A stretch of DNA of 64,000 nucleotides from Sporomusa malonica (GTDB taxonomy: Bacteria > Bacillota > Negativicutes > Sporomusales > Sporomusaceae): positions 186,001 through 250,000 of the forward strand of contig NZ_FWXI01000004.1 of the NCBI RefSeq assembly GCF_900176355.1, in the 5' to 3' direction. The notes below the pieces were generated by a model that saw nothing but the letters and a program-made list of their open reading frames with translations, searched no databases and was not told the DNA's origin. Each line of letters opens with the position of its first letter. Position 1 is the first letter of the stretch. Positions 7,466-16,027 of this stretch are shown here, one piece after another. The position numbers and the translations under genes were made by a program.

Positions 7466-8830
7466 TTAGAATGCCCAACTCCATAACCAGTTGAAAGCCA
7501 TACCCTCGATAGTTTCCCACGGTTTACGGATCAGTGCTTCGTCACCGGTAACACCGCCCAAATCAGCCTTCTTAACCTCCCAGGGAGTAAGCACCTGCTG
7601 CGGGCCCAGTCCGGCTATTTCGCTGCTGACAGGTAATGGCGGCAGTGGTTTTGGTTTGAGATTCTTGTCATACCAGCCATATTTCATGACTGCATCAACC
7701 ATGGCCCGTACGTTCTCAGGTTTGGAATTTACCGGCAGATAGCATCCTCCACCCATCATATAGCCGCCACCTGCACCAAGCTTTTCACACAATACCTTAA
7801 CTCTGGCATCAATCTCCTCCGGAGTACCAAGAATAAACATCTGGCTAGGAATGCCGCCAACGATGCACATGTGATGACCAATATCTTCTTTTGCCTTGAA
7901 AATATCGCCTTGGTCATCAATATCGCAAACTACCGAACCTTTCGGCAGTTCCAGCATATGATGCCAATGCCTGCCCCAATCCCCTTCCATATACAGCCTA
8001 ATTTTATACCCGGCGGCAATAATCATTTCCATTGTTCTCTTGAAAGAAGGCCAGTAGAAGGTGTCAAACTGTTTTGGTGACATAAACGTTGGCTTATGGG
8101 TAGGCACAAATATTGGATACCGGCGCAGCGGATCGGCAGTCGCCAACGCATGTCGAGCCATAATAGGTGCCAATATATCGCATGCCTCCAGTACTTTGTC
8201 TGGCTGACGGCGGATATCGCGAAGAATTCCGGTTAGACCGCGCAAAACGTCGCCAAGCAGGTCAAAGGGAGCGAGAAAAGCTCCGGTCATGGGTTGAGGC
8301 ATACCGCACTGGTTTTGTAATTGTATAGATCTATTGCGCATAATCTCAGCAAACATGCCCTGTGCCATCCCGGCTTTGAGGAAGGCAAAATGGGAACGAG
8401 TTGAACCTTTGTCCATTTCACTGAATACTCTTGGCAAAAAATTTTCCATCATAAACTGCCCTGGATTAGCAATTAAGGCGTCATATTCATCAGCTAGCAT
8501 ATACTCCGCTTCGGAAAATTGGATAGCAACATGGGGAGCTAGATCGCGTCCGGGAAATTTATACGTTTTAACACCAAGAACATCATAAATCGGAGCCCAA
8601 AATCGGTTATTTCGTAAGATATCAAACTCGGGATAATCGCGAATGAAATCCATCTCACTCTGAAGCCATTTTTGTGGGTCATAAATGACTTCTTGGTTGC
8701 TGGCGGTGTAAGACTCAGCAAAGTTATTACTGCCAATGGCAATTGGGATTCGATCCACCGGCTCCAACGCCATAGCAGCCTGGTATCTGCCTAGCCTTTG
8801 TTCATAAAGTTCTTTCATGTCTGTGGACAT
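7466..8830 (-). CDS. Uroporphyrinogen decarboxylase-family corrinoid methyltransferase
   Basis: A 454-residue protein of the UroD superfamily (TIM barrel), longer than haem-pathway HemE (about 350). Features of the corrinoid-methyltransferase branch are EPVDRIPIAIGS near the N-terminus, GAFLAPFDLLGDVLRG, FVPTHKPTFMSPKQFDTFYW, and the closing GGYMMGGGCYLPVNSKPENV. The His-X-Cys zinc motif of MtaA/MtbA is not visible at the expected strand, where GDWGRHWHH appears instead. With the corrinoid protein, GntR regulator and MFS on the same strand it fits a substrate:corrinoid methyltransferase (MT1), possibly for O-demethylation. No MtrH-type MT2 or corrinoid-activating ferredoxin lies nearby. The substrate is unknown. 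Confidence 0.85.
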   Translation of the reverse strand: MSTDMKELYEQRLGRYQAAMALEPVDRIPIAIGSNNFAESYTASNQEVIYDPQKWLQSEMDFIRDYPEFDILRNNRFWAPIYDVLGVKTYKFPGRDLAPHVAIQFSEAEYMLADEYDALIANPGQFMMENFLPRVFSEMDKGSTRSHFAFLKAGMAQGMFAEIMRNRSIQLQNQCGMPQPMTGAFLAPFDLLGDVLRGLTGILRDIRRQPDKVLEACDILAPIMARHALATADPLRRYPIFVPTHKPTFMSPKQFDTFYWPSFKRTMEMIIAAGYKIRLYMEGDWGRHWHHMLELPKGSVVCDIDDQGDIFKAKEDIGHHMCIVGGIPSQMFILGTPEEIDARVKVLCEKLGAGGGYMMGGGCYLPVNSKPENVRAMVDAVMKYGWYDKNLKPKPLPPLPVSSEIAGLGPQQVLTPWEVKKADLGGVTGDEALIRKPWETIEGMAFNWLWSWAF

Positions 8831-8851
8831 TTGACATCACTCTCTTTCTTT

Positions 8852-8983
8852 ATAAAGTAGACTTAGCTTCAGGTGGGGTTTTAACCCCATCTGAAGGTTA
8901 GTCGCCCTTATCCAGGGACTTAGCCGCTCTTAACTCCCACTTGTAGAAGATGGGAGTCTTAGAGCGGGTTAGTCATCGGATAA
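8852..8983 (+). repeat. Two-hairpin IS200/IS605-like non-autonomous repeat, copy C
   Basis: A 132-bp intact copy, used here as the reference orientation: ATAA-AGTAGACTTAG, hairpin 1 (TTCAGGTGGGG/CCCCATCTGAA), a spacer containing CTTATCCAGGGACTTAG, hairpin 2 (CCGCTCTTAACTCCCA/TGGGAGTCTTAGAGCGG), then GTTAGTCATCGG-ATAA. It lies 21 bp upstream of the methyltransferase start, in that gene's leader or promoter region. Confidence 0.8.
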
Positions 8984-9407
8984 AATTTCTTAAGCATCTG
9001 CGGCATTTCTAAAGAATTGCCGTAATTATTATCCCCGGCTCCCACAAGCCATTAATCGCCCGCAACCATAACCCTGCATCGTAGCTTGCCATATAACCCA
9101 TACCGAAAGCGGACAATTCTGTAGGCTAACCCAATTACGACTACCCTTAAAAATCACCCCAATTCCTCGCCTTAATAATTTGATCATGTCACATCGGCAT
9201 TTGCGCGGCTGCCTACATGTCTACACAAGTATACTTCTAGGTTTACTGCAAAATTCCTGCTATTTATTGGCTGTTTTTTTAAAAAATTTCTAATATTTAA
9301 ATAATCATTAGTAATTGATGAGGAATAGCGCTCGCGCTATTCCTCATATAAAACAGGCGCTCTAAAACCACATTATCTGATAACTCCGATGTAAGACCAT
9401 CGCGAGT
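8984..9407. other. Intergenic stretch between methyltransferase leader and ABC permease
   Basis: No supported gene. On the minus strand a 38-codon open frame at 9009-9125 reads as plausible membrane-protein-like sequence (FGMGYMASYDAGLWLRAING) but has no start or ribosome binding site, so it may be a gene remnant. The only clear structure is the perfect palindrome at 9318-9347. Confidence 0.4.
9318..9347. terminator. Perfect 14-bp palindromic hairpin after the ABC operon
   Basis: Arms ATGAGGAATAGCGC and GCGCTATTCCTCAT with a 2-base loop, 60 bp beyond the permease stop on the minus strand. It probably ends or stabilises the ABC transcript, but no U-tract follows directly, so intrinsic termination is uncertain. 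Confidence 0.5.
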
Positions 9408-11849
9408 TTACTCATAACTTAATACCTCTCGCACACTCAGCCGGGCAGCATTCCATGCGGGCAGTAAACTAGCCAATACTGACAATAGAGTCGAAAGCGC
9501 CAGCCAAATCCCTACCCCCAGAAAACTAAATGAAAATGCCAGCGGGCTCTGTAAGAACAGCACCCCTACCTGATAGCTAAGCAGAGCTGCTACCGGCAGC
9601 GCTAAAATAGCCCCTAACAACCAACTTAAGACACCAATACATAATGCCTCTACAACAAAAACCTTGCCTATAGCCACACCTGACGCACCAATGGCTCGCA
9701 TTATCCCAATCTCGCGTGTACGTTCCAGCACATTGATTCCCATCGTGCCCATGAGGCCCAGAGCGCCGACAACAGCCAATAATACCGCCATTAGCAATAA
9801 AAAGATGGTCAAAATATCAAACTGTGACCTGATGCGCTGTTTTTGTTCCCAGGTAATATCAACATTCTGAACGCGCAGGTTGTTTTTCTTCAAGTGCTCT
9901 TCAAGCTTTCGGCCTAAATTACTTTGGTCCTGGGGGTCGGTCGACTGCGCAACAATCTGGACAGACCTGGCTCCGCCCGCTTCCTGGATGGCTCCGGTAA
10001 ACCAGGGATAAGGGGCATAAACAATCGGCCCTGTCAATGTGCTTTTTGCGATACCAACTACGGTAAACACTAGCTTGCGGGAACCAACTTTAATAACTGC
10101 CGGGCTGCCTACCTTGAGCTGGGGGCTATCCTTTAATGCCTCGGTATTAACGACCAGTGCACTCTCATCCCCGCTCACCAGCCAGCGTCCTTCAATAATC
10201 TTAGGCTGAATCATCGTAGTGCCTACCGGCGGTGCCAAAATAAATACATTTTTACTGGCATCATCTTCTGATAGTTTTCGCTCATCCCTAAGTATCCGTC
10301 CTGATGAAAATCCCCACGACTCAGCGGCCTTGACACCAGGCACCTTAAGAACCTCGTGCTCAATTCTTGTTGCCCGGTAATTTTCAGTAAACCCGACAGA
10401 CACATCATAACGAAAATAGTCTAATGCATCATCCAAGGTAGAATACAATGATGCCCTAATGGAAAAGACGGCCATAAATACCGTTCCTGCCACCGTTAGG
10501 GTCAACAGGGTTAGAGCCAGACGCCATTTGCGGCGAAAGGTATTTCTCAGGGAAAGCAGGACCGACCGTGGCAGACGTTTTAACTTGTCAAGCAGCTTGT
10601 CTATCCAGGTGTCCAGCCGGCCTTTGGCCGCCACACTGCCAAGGCCATAATCACTAACTGCCTCACGGACGGTTATTCCTGTACCGCGCCATACAGGCCA
10701 GATGGCCGCAAGAATAGGCACAACAATGGCTGCTGCCGCCTCTAACATAATTACTTTTGGCGGCAGTTCTAAACCGCCAGAGTCAAAGTTAAATACCTGA
10801 GCCATAAACCCTGTCACAGCACTGGCTGCCAGCGCCCCAAGCGGGGCAGCAACAGCAAGGGCTAACACACCATATGCACCTACCAAAATCAGATACATAC
10901 GCAAAATCTGGTTACGCCGTGCGCCAATAGCCTTCATGATGCCGACCTGGCGAACCTGCTGCGCTAGTATGGCTGATACTGTATTGACTAACAGAAAGGT
11001 ACCTAGCAGCAGTGACAGCACACCCAGGACTGTTAACAGCATAATGAGTGCATTGATGATACCCTGGAGCGGATGCTCACCCGGTTTATTTACCTGCAGC
11101 CAGAACACTGTCGTATCCCCCTGTTCCAGCTTACTCCAGGCCCGGCGGCCTACCGCTTCAATCGGCGCCGTCTCCTTACCTTGTAATACCCAGGGCTCAA
11201 CGACAAAATTCACTTGGTCAAGCCGCCGCTCTTCATCCAGTTTCTCCAAGGTATCCATATTGATATAGCCGTATGAACGGCCGCTAAATAGGCTGGGAAT
11301 CTGACTGGAATCGTATACTGTTCCGGTCACCTTAAGCGTTCGCTTGCGTCCGGCAGATGTTTCCACCTGAATGCTGCCGCCGGTCGTCACCCCAAGCTCC
11401 GCCACCGAAGACCGTTCCAGCAAAACGTCACCATCACCAGGCGGCCAGACACCACTTTGACTTCTAACAAGGTTCACTTTTTGTTCGTTATAGTCGGGGA
11501 TAGCTGTCAAAAACATTTGCCGCCATTCGCCATTGGCAGTGTGCACCCTGAGGTCAACATTACGCCGTCCCTCGGCCTCTTTCACACCGCGCAGACTACG
11601 AATACTGTCCACCAGCTCCTCGTCAAACGGATCAGCGTACACACTGGCACTAGCCGGCGCTGCCGTCTTCCAGCTTAAAGCCAAATCTCTTTCAAACATC
11701 AGATAAGAACTATAGACCATCCCTACCGAAAATACCCCTACTGTGATTGATAGCACAACAAGTAACGTCCGGAGCTTGTTCCCCCATAAATCGGCCAACA
11801 CCTTGCGCCAGCGCGGCGAAACAAGCGCATAGTCAAGCATTGCTGCCAC
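9408..11849 (-). CDS. ABC transporter permease, MacB/FtsX family (two FtsX modules)
   Basis: An 813-residue inner-membrane permease of the LolC/MacB/BceB-like type VII class: an N-terminal helix (about 25-50), an extracytoplasmic MacB_PCD domain, three helices of FtsX module 1 (about 265-390), a linker, a second periplasmic domain (about 465-660), and FtsX module 2 (about 675-805) closing with [18 protein letters not shown]. Each module carries the [11 protein letters not shown] or [11 protein letters not shown] coupling motif. The start overlaps the ATPase gene by 17 bp, so the two are translationally coupled. Such pumps work with a MacA-like adaptor; the candidate is the orphan adaptor at 3575-4465. 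Substrate unknown (drug, lipid or lipoprotein). Confidence 0.92.
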   Translation of the reverse strand: MAAMLDYALVSPRWRKVLADLWGNKLRTLLVVLSITVGVFSVGMVYSSYLMFERDLALSWKTAAPASASVYADPFDEELVDSIRSLRGVKEAEGRRNVDLRVHTANGEWRQMFLTAIPDYNEQKVNLVRSQSGVWPPGDGDVLLERSSVAELGVTTGGSIQVETSAGRKRTLKVTGTVYDSSQIPSLFSGRSYGYINMDTLEKLDEERRLDQVNFVVEPWVLQGKETAPIEAVGRRAWSKLEQGDTTVFWLQVNKPGEHPLQGIINALIMLLTVLGVLSLLLGTFLLVNTVSAILAQQVRQVGIMKAIGARRNQILRMYLILVGAYGVLALAVAAPLGALAASAVTGFMAQVFNFDSGGLELPPKVIMLEAAAAIVVPILAAIWPVWRGTGITVREAVSDYGLGSVAAKGRLDTWIDKLLDKLKRLPRSVLLSLRNTFRRKWRLALTLLTLTVAGTVFMAVFSIRASLYSTLDDALDYFRYDVSVGFTENYRATRIEHEVLKVPGVKAAESWGFSSGRILRDERKLSEDDASKNVFILAPPVGTTMIQPKIIEGRWLVSGDESALVVNTEALKDSPQLKVGSPAVIKVGSRKLVFTVVGIAKSTLTGPIVYAPYPWFTGAIQEAGGARSVQIVAQSTDPQDQSNLGRKLEEHLKKNNLRVQNVDITWEQKQRIRSQFDILTIFLLLMAVLLAVVGALGLMGTMGINVLERTREIGIMRAIGASGVAIGKVFVVEALCIGVLSWLLGAILALPVAALLSYQVGVLFLQSPLAFSFSFLGVGIWLALSTLLSVLASLLPAWNAARLSVREVLSYE

Positions 11850-12591
11850 CCTCAGCCGCAGCTGTCATTATTTGCCCGTCATAGACTGTCACGATCCGTC
11901 CGCTCCGGGCAGCCAAATCGTTGTCATGTGTTACCATCAGAATTGTTTTTCCCTGGGCGGCCAGCTCTTTAAACAAATCAATCACAACTGTGGCTGTTTT
12001 GCTATCAAGATTACCTGTCGGTTCGTCAGCGACCAAGAGCGGCGGGTCATTTGCCAAAGACCGGGCAATAGCCACCCGCTGCTGCTGCCCACCAGACAAA
12101 TTGGCCGGCAGCTTAAACGCCTGTTCACTAACGCCCACCAGATCCAGCAGTTTGAGCGCTCGCTCAGGTCTTTCCAACCGATCATACATATTGCAAAAAT
12201 CCATTGGCAGCATAACATTTTCCAGAACAGTTAATGTGGGCAGTAACTGAAAAAATTGAAAAACGACCCCTACTGTTCGCCCACGCCAAACGGCAATCTG
12301 GTTTTCGGTCAAGGTGTGTACCGGCGTTCCGGCAACCCATACTTCGCCGCCGGTAGGTCGGTCAATACCTGTAATCATATTAATCAATGTAGATTTGCCG
12401 CTGCCTGATTTACCTACTACCGCAACAAACTCACCAGCCCCAACCTGCAGGTCTATCCCTTTTAGCGCCGCAAATTCACCGGCTCCTGTTACATACGTTT
12501 TAAACACAGCTAAAAGCTCAACCGCTGCTGCCGCGGGGCGAGGTTGAGGTAAATCAACACGCATAAGCCCGGATAACCATTTTCCTAGCAT
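11833..12591 (-). CDS. ABC transporter ATP-binding protein, MacB/LolD type
   Basis: A 252-residue ATPase subunit with all nucleotide-binding motifs: Walker [11 protein letters not shown]-loop FQFFQLLP, signature LSGGQQQR, Walker [13 protein letters not shown], and switch His in MVTHD. The GNLD after Walker B is typical of the LolD/MacB/BceA class that energises FtsX-type permeases, matching the downstream permease with which it overlaps. The ATG at 12591 follows GGGAGGAAATC. It is the first gene of the two-gene operon; repeat copy D lies about 55 bp upstream. Confidence 0.94.
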   Translation of the reverse strand: MLGKWLSGLMRVDLPQPRPAAAAVELLAVFKTYVTGAGEFAALKGIDLQVGAGEFVAVVGKSGSGKSTLINMITGIDRPTGGEVWVAGTPVHTLTENQIAVWRGRTVGVVFQFFQLLPTLTVLENVMLPMDFCNMYDRLERPERALKLLDLVGVSEQAFKLPANLSGGQQQRVAIARSLANDPPLLVADEPTGNLDSKTATVVIDLFKELAAQGKTILMVTHDNDLAARSGRIVTVYDGQIMTAAAEGGSNA

Positions 12592-12644
12592 GATTTCCTC
12601 CCTATTTGGTTACACCCTATTAGTTCAGGTTTTACATACAATTT

Positions 12645-12743
12645 ATAAAGTAGACTTAGCTTCAGGTGGGGTTTTAACCCTACCTGAAGCTAAGTCGCCC
12701 AACTTCCAGGGCAGCCTCCTAAACTCCCACTTGTAGAAGATGG
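12645..12743 (+). repeat. Two-hairpin IS200/IS605-like non-autonomous repeat, truncated copy D
   Basis: A 99-bp copy starting at ATAA and complete through hairpin 1 and the 5' arm of hairpin 2, but lost after TTGTAGAAGATGG; the 3' arm and terminal GTCATCGGATAA are missing. Its middle reads CAACTTCCAGGGCAGCCTCC, as in copy E, not the CTTATCCAGGGACTTAGCCGC of copies A, B, C and G. It sits in the leader of the ABC operon. Confidence 0.7.
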
Positions 12744-12836
12744 ATGAGCAGCATATAACTCCTTTTTCCTGGGAAATATTTTCCACTTCACAAACAATAA
12801 TATCATAGCTTTTTCCCAGACTCAATAGACCCTCCT

Positions 12837-12896
12837 GTTTTGCAAAGGAATGGCCCAACCCCACATTAAGCGGGGTTAGACCATTCCTTTGCAAAA
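12837..12896. terminator. Long hairpin with 16-bp arms downstream of fhs
   Basis: TTTTGCAAAGGAATGG pairs with CCATTCCTTTGCAAAA, with inner AACCCC/GGGGTT pairing. It lies directly behind the fhs terminator and probably acts as a second, back-up hairpin. Confidence 0.6.
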
Positions 12897-12925
12897 CAAA
12901 AGCCCTGATTTCCAGGGCTTTTGTT
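12893..12925 (-). terminator. Rho-independent terminator of fhs
   Basis: On the minus strand AAAAGCCCTGG, a short AAAT loop and CAGGGCTTTTGTTTT form a GC stem with a U-tract, 13 bp past the fhs stop. Confidence 0.85.
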
Positions 12926-12937
12926 TTAACTATTCTA

Positions 12938-14704
12938 TTAGAATAAACCGCTAACTTTACCAGTATGAACGTCGACGTCGATTCTGCGATAAGCAGGATC
13001 AGAGCTAGTTCCAGGCATCAAGCTGATAGCACCAGCCATCGGGCAGAGGAACCTGGCGCCACCGTAGACAAGTACGTCTCTGATTGGCAATCTCCAGCCC
13101 TTAGGTACACCCTTCCAAGTCGGCTCATGCGACAGGGACAAGTGGGATTTAACCATCATAGTGGAGAAGTCTGCATACTTAGGATCAGCCTCAAACCGCT
13201 TGGCTTTCTCCTCAGCTAGTGGAGCCCAATCAACGCCGTCGGCGCCGTAGACTTCTGTGGCAATCTTCTCAACACGCTGTCTAAGCGGCATTTCCAGCGG
13301 ATACAGGAACTGTAGTTTGACTTCTTCTTTGCAAGCGTCCATAACGGCATCTGCCAGATCCAGAGCGCCATCGCCACCCTTGAGCCAATGCTCGGATACA
13401 GCGGCGCGAGCGCCTGCCTGTTCAGCAATTCTCTTAACAAGGGCATGCTCTGCAGGGGTGTCAGTGTAGAACGCATTGATACAAACAACTGGCTTGATGC
13501 CAGATTTCTTGATCACGTTGATCAAGTGTACCATGTTCTCGCAGCCCTTTTCGAGCAGTCCCAGGTTTTCCTTGGTATACTCATCAGGCAACGGACGGCC
13601 TGGAACAACGGTAGGTCCGCCACCATGCATCTTCAAGGCGCGAACAGTAGCAACCAGGATAGAGACGTTTGGTGTCATGCCGCTTAAGCGAGCTTTGACA
13701 TTCCAGAATTTCTCGAAACCGATATCGGCAGCAAAACCAGACTCGGTAACATGGTAATCGAAGCACTTTAAGCCAACGCGGTCGGCAATAATGGACGACT
13801 GCCCAATGGCGATATTGGCAAACGGACCAGCATGAACGAAACAGGGCTGACCTTCAACAGTAGCACAAAGTGTAGGATTGATTGTGTTACGCATCCAGGC
13901 GGCCATAGCGCCGTCAACTTCCAGGTCGCCAGTGGTAACCGGCTCACCCTGTCTGTTATAGCCAACTATAACATGTTTGAAACGCTCGCGCATATCTTCT
14001 AAATCCTTGGCTACAGCCAGGATAGCCATCAACTCAGAGCCAACAGCAATACCAAACTTGGACTGCATCATGAAGCCGTCCTTCTTGCCGCCAATACCCA
14101 TAATGATGTTTCTCAGGCCCTGAGCAGCAAAGTCTAAGACCCAGCCCATTTCAATATTCTTGGGGTCGATATCGAGTCTTTTTAGGCCTCTCTTGGCTAA
14201 CTCGGCATCAGTGTAGTTGGCTTCGTGTTGCATTCTAGCGTTCATAGCAACCATAGCCAGGTTATGAGCGTTCATAATATCATTGATATCCCCTGTTAAA
14301 CCGAGGGAAAATTCAGTCATTGGAATTAAAAGTGCATTACCGCCGCCAGCAGCAGTACCTTTTACGTTCATAGTCGGTCCGCCGGAAGGCTGACGCAGAG
14401 CGCCACCAACGTTTACTCCACGTTTACCCAAACCTTCCATAATGCCGATGGAGGTAGTTGATTTACCTTCACCTAGCGGGGTGGGAGTGATAGCAGTTAC
14501 TTCAATAAACTTGCCATCTGGCTTATCTTTCAGGCGGTCCATAACCTTCAGGAAATCAACTTTCGGAGTCTTGCCATAGGGAATTATTTCGTCCTTTTGC
14601 AGCCCCATCATTTCCATGTACTTTTCGGTACTAGGGATAGCTCCCGCTGCTTCTGCTAACTCTGCTATCTGCCAGTCCTTCAATTCGGTAGGATTCCAAG
14701 CCAT
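12938..14704 (-). CDS. fhs: Formate-tetrahydrofolate ligase
   Basis: Formyltetrahydrofolate synthetase, 588 residues (family usually about 555-560). It condenses formate, ATP and THF to 10-formyl-THF, the second step of the methyl branch of the Wood-Ljungdahl pathway in acetogens. The ATP-binding P-loop is visible at about 73-83 ([11 protein letters not shown]), followed by the family signature [20 protein letters not shown]; the C-terminal region includes [17 protein letters not shown]. The ATG at 14704 follows GAGGGGG by 10 nt. The gene is monocistronic, with its own terminator and a 480-bp upstream region containing inverted repeats. Confidence 0.97.
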   Translation of the reverse strand: MAWNPTELKDWQIAELAEAAGAIPSTEKYMEMMGLQKDEIIPYGKTPKVDFLKVMDRLKDKPDGKFIEVTAITPTPLGEGKSTTSIGIMEGLGKRGVNVGGALRQPSGGPTMNVKGTAAGGGNALLIPMTEFSLGLTGDINDIMNAHNLAMVAMNARMQHEANYTDAELAKRGLKRLDIDPKNIEMGWVLDFAAQGLRNIIMGIGGKKDGFMMQSKFGIAVGSELMAILAVAKDLEDMRERFKHVIVGYNRQGEPVTTGDLEVDGAMAAWMRNTINPTLCATVEGQPCFVHAGPFANIAIGQSSIIADRVGLKCFDYHVTESGFAADIGFEKFWNVKARLSGMTPNVSILVATVRALKMHGGGPTVVPGRPLPDEYTKENLGLLEKGCENMVHLINVIKKSGIKPVVCINAFYTDTPAEHALVKRIAEQAGARAAVSEHWLKGGDGALDLADAVMDACKEEVKLQFLYPLEMPLRQRVEKIATEVYGADGVDWAPLAEEKAKRFEADPKYADFSTMMVKSHLSLSHEPTWKGVPKGWRLPIRDVLVYGGARFLCPMAGAISLMPGTSSDPAYRRIDVDVHTGKVSGLF

Positions 14705-15130
14705 AAAAATATATCCCCCTCTTTTTTTGTGTTTTCAGATCGTTTAATCCAAACAACAACGTTATTTCACGAACTTATTCTGACAAACACCCCCCAGTTT
14801 TTTTGATTCTGTTTCCATTAGTCACCGTAAAGTAACCGGCGACTTGTTAATGTAAAACCTAGAATCGGAAAACAAAAAAACTCTGATAAATTTAAACTCC
14901 GTACGCTTTAAGAGTAATTAAAATGCAATTTACTCCATACTTAAATAAGCACAAGATCTATATTCCCGCATTGCATTTTACTTTCCGACTCCAAGTTAGA
15001 CAGCAATACCATCCATCTATGTAACAATGTGTCATTGTTGTTAATTAATCCCATTGTTCACATTCTACATTGCTCCCTCTAATTCCTACCTATAAATTAA
15101 ATTTTTTTATTTTCAGAATTTTACGTTTGA
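14705..15130. promoter_or_regulatory. AT-rich upstream region of fhs with paired inverted repeats
   Basis: No gene. It holds an 11-bp perfect inverted repeat, TAAAATGCAAT (14919-14929) and ATTGCATTTTA (14970-14980), spaced 40 bp, and a short palindrome AACAATG-TGT-CATTGTT (15023-15039). Both could be operators for the strongly expressed fhs gene. I could not assign a promoter with confidence. Confidence 0.4.
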
Positions 15131-15173
15131 ATAAAAATGGACCTCCAACCTTTTACTAAGGCCGGAGGTCCAT
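15131..15173 (-). terminator. Terminator of the PfpI-family gene
   Basis: Minus-strand stem ATGGACCTCC/GGAGGTCCAT with inner CCTT/AAGG, followed by TTTTTATTC. Repeat copy E lies between it and the stop codon of the gene it serves. Confidence 0.85.
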
Positions 15174-15187
15174 TCTGTTATTCAATA

Positions 15188-15314
15188 TTATCCGATGACT
15201 AACCCGCTCTAAGACTCCCACTTCAACAAGTGGGAGTTTAGGAGGCTTCACTGGAAGTTGGGCGACTAACCTCCAGGTGGGGTTAAACCCCATCTGAAGC
15301 TAAGTCTACTTTAT
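15188..15314 (-). repeat. Two-hairpin IS200/IS605-like non-autonomous repeat, copy E
   Basis: A 127-bp copy bounded by TTAT at both ends. The second TTAT overlaps by one base the stop codon of the PfpI-family gene (15314-15316). The spacer between the hairpins reads GGAGGCTTCACTGGAAGTTG, defining with copy D a second sequence subfamily. It separates the gene from its terminator. Confidence 0.8.
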
Positions 15315-15838
15315 TATTTCCCTAACAGAACCTTTAAAAAGGCCTGCATATATTGTGGTAAATCAGGCGGCCGACGGCTTGAAACAATATGTCCGTCGAT
15401 AACAGCTGGCTCATCCAACCAAATCGCGCCCGAATTTTCCATGTCGTCGCGAATACCAGGGGTACTTGTAACCTTCCTGCCTGTTAAAATCTTAGCTGAA
15501 ATAAGTACCCAACCTGCATGGCAGATCTGACCAATAGGCTTCTCACTGGCATTAAACTCCTGCACAAGCTTTAAGATTGCAGGATAACGCCTCAACTTGT
15601 CAGGCGCCCAACCGCCTGGCACCAGCAAGGCATCATAATCGGTGGAAACTGCCTGTAAAAAGCTGCAGTCAGCTATTGCAGGCACGCCGTATTTGCCTAT
15701 ATAGGTTTCCTGTGACTTTTCACCTGCTAAGTGCACTTCTACACCGGCTTCGCGCAATCTGAGGACAGGATACCACAATTCCAGGTCTTCAAAATCATGA
15801 TCAATGAGCTGCAAAACTTTTACCGTCTTGGCCGACAT
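15314..15838 (-). CDS. DJ-1/PfpI family protein
   Basis: A 174-residue cytoplasmic protein of the DJ-1/PfpI superfamily. The nucleophile elbow is IGQICHAGWVL, with the conserved Glu in the early strand-helix region (DFEDLELWYP) and VPGGWAPDKLR before it. Members act as deglycases, chaperones or stress hydrolases; the exact reaction is not readable from sequence. The ATG at 15838 is 8 nt after GGGAGG and is preferred to an upstream in-frame start at 15859. Confidence 0.9.
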   Translation of the reverse strand: MSAKTVKVLQLIDHDFEDLELWYPVLRLREAGVEVHLAGEKSQETYIGKYGVPAIADCSFLQAVSTDYDALLVPGGWAPDKLRRYPAILKLVQEFNASEKPIGQICHAGWVLISAKILTGRKVTSTPGIRDDMENSGAIWLDEPAVIDGHIVSSRRPPDLPQYMQAFLKVLLGK

Positions 15839-15970
15839 CCGAACAACCTCCCTAAACACTTTATTTTACTATCATTTTCTAACACGCCATAGTAAATCCT
15901 GCAAGGTACTGTGGCTTTCTTCAAAAAAGCAACACAGACTGCAGATGCTTAACAGGTTGGTGGTTCGCAT

Positions 15971-16010
15971 AAAAAAGACCTACAAGCAAAAAATTGCTTG
16001 TAGGTCTTTT
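15971..16010 (-). terminator. Terminator of the RNase J gene
   Basis: Minus-strand stem AAAAGACCTACAAGC/GCTTGTAGGTCTTTT ending in T6, 18 bp past the stop. The A-tract on the other side makes it potentially bidirectional. Confidence 0.88.
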
Positions 16011-16027
16011 GGTACTTAATTCGCGGT

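Noticed and set aside
9318..9347. Perfect palindrome as an insertion-sequence end or attachment site
   Set aside because: It is a single short palindrome after an operon with no partner copy or flanking duplication; a transcript-end hairpin is the simpler reading.
11872..12250. Plus-strand open frames of 109-120 codons opposite the ABC ATPase gene
   Set aside because: They are shadows of the ATPase gene, which has every Walker and signature motif on the minus strand.
12643..12894. Minus-strand 83-codon open frame
   Set aside because: It is built from repeat copy D and a terminator hairpin, with no ribosome binding site or recognisable protein.
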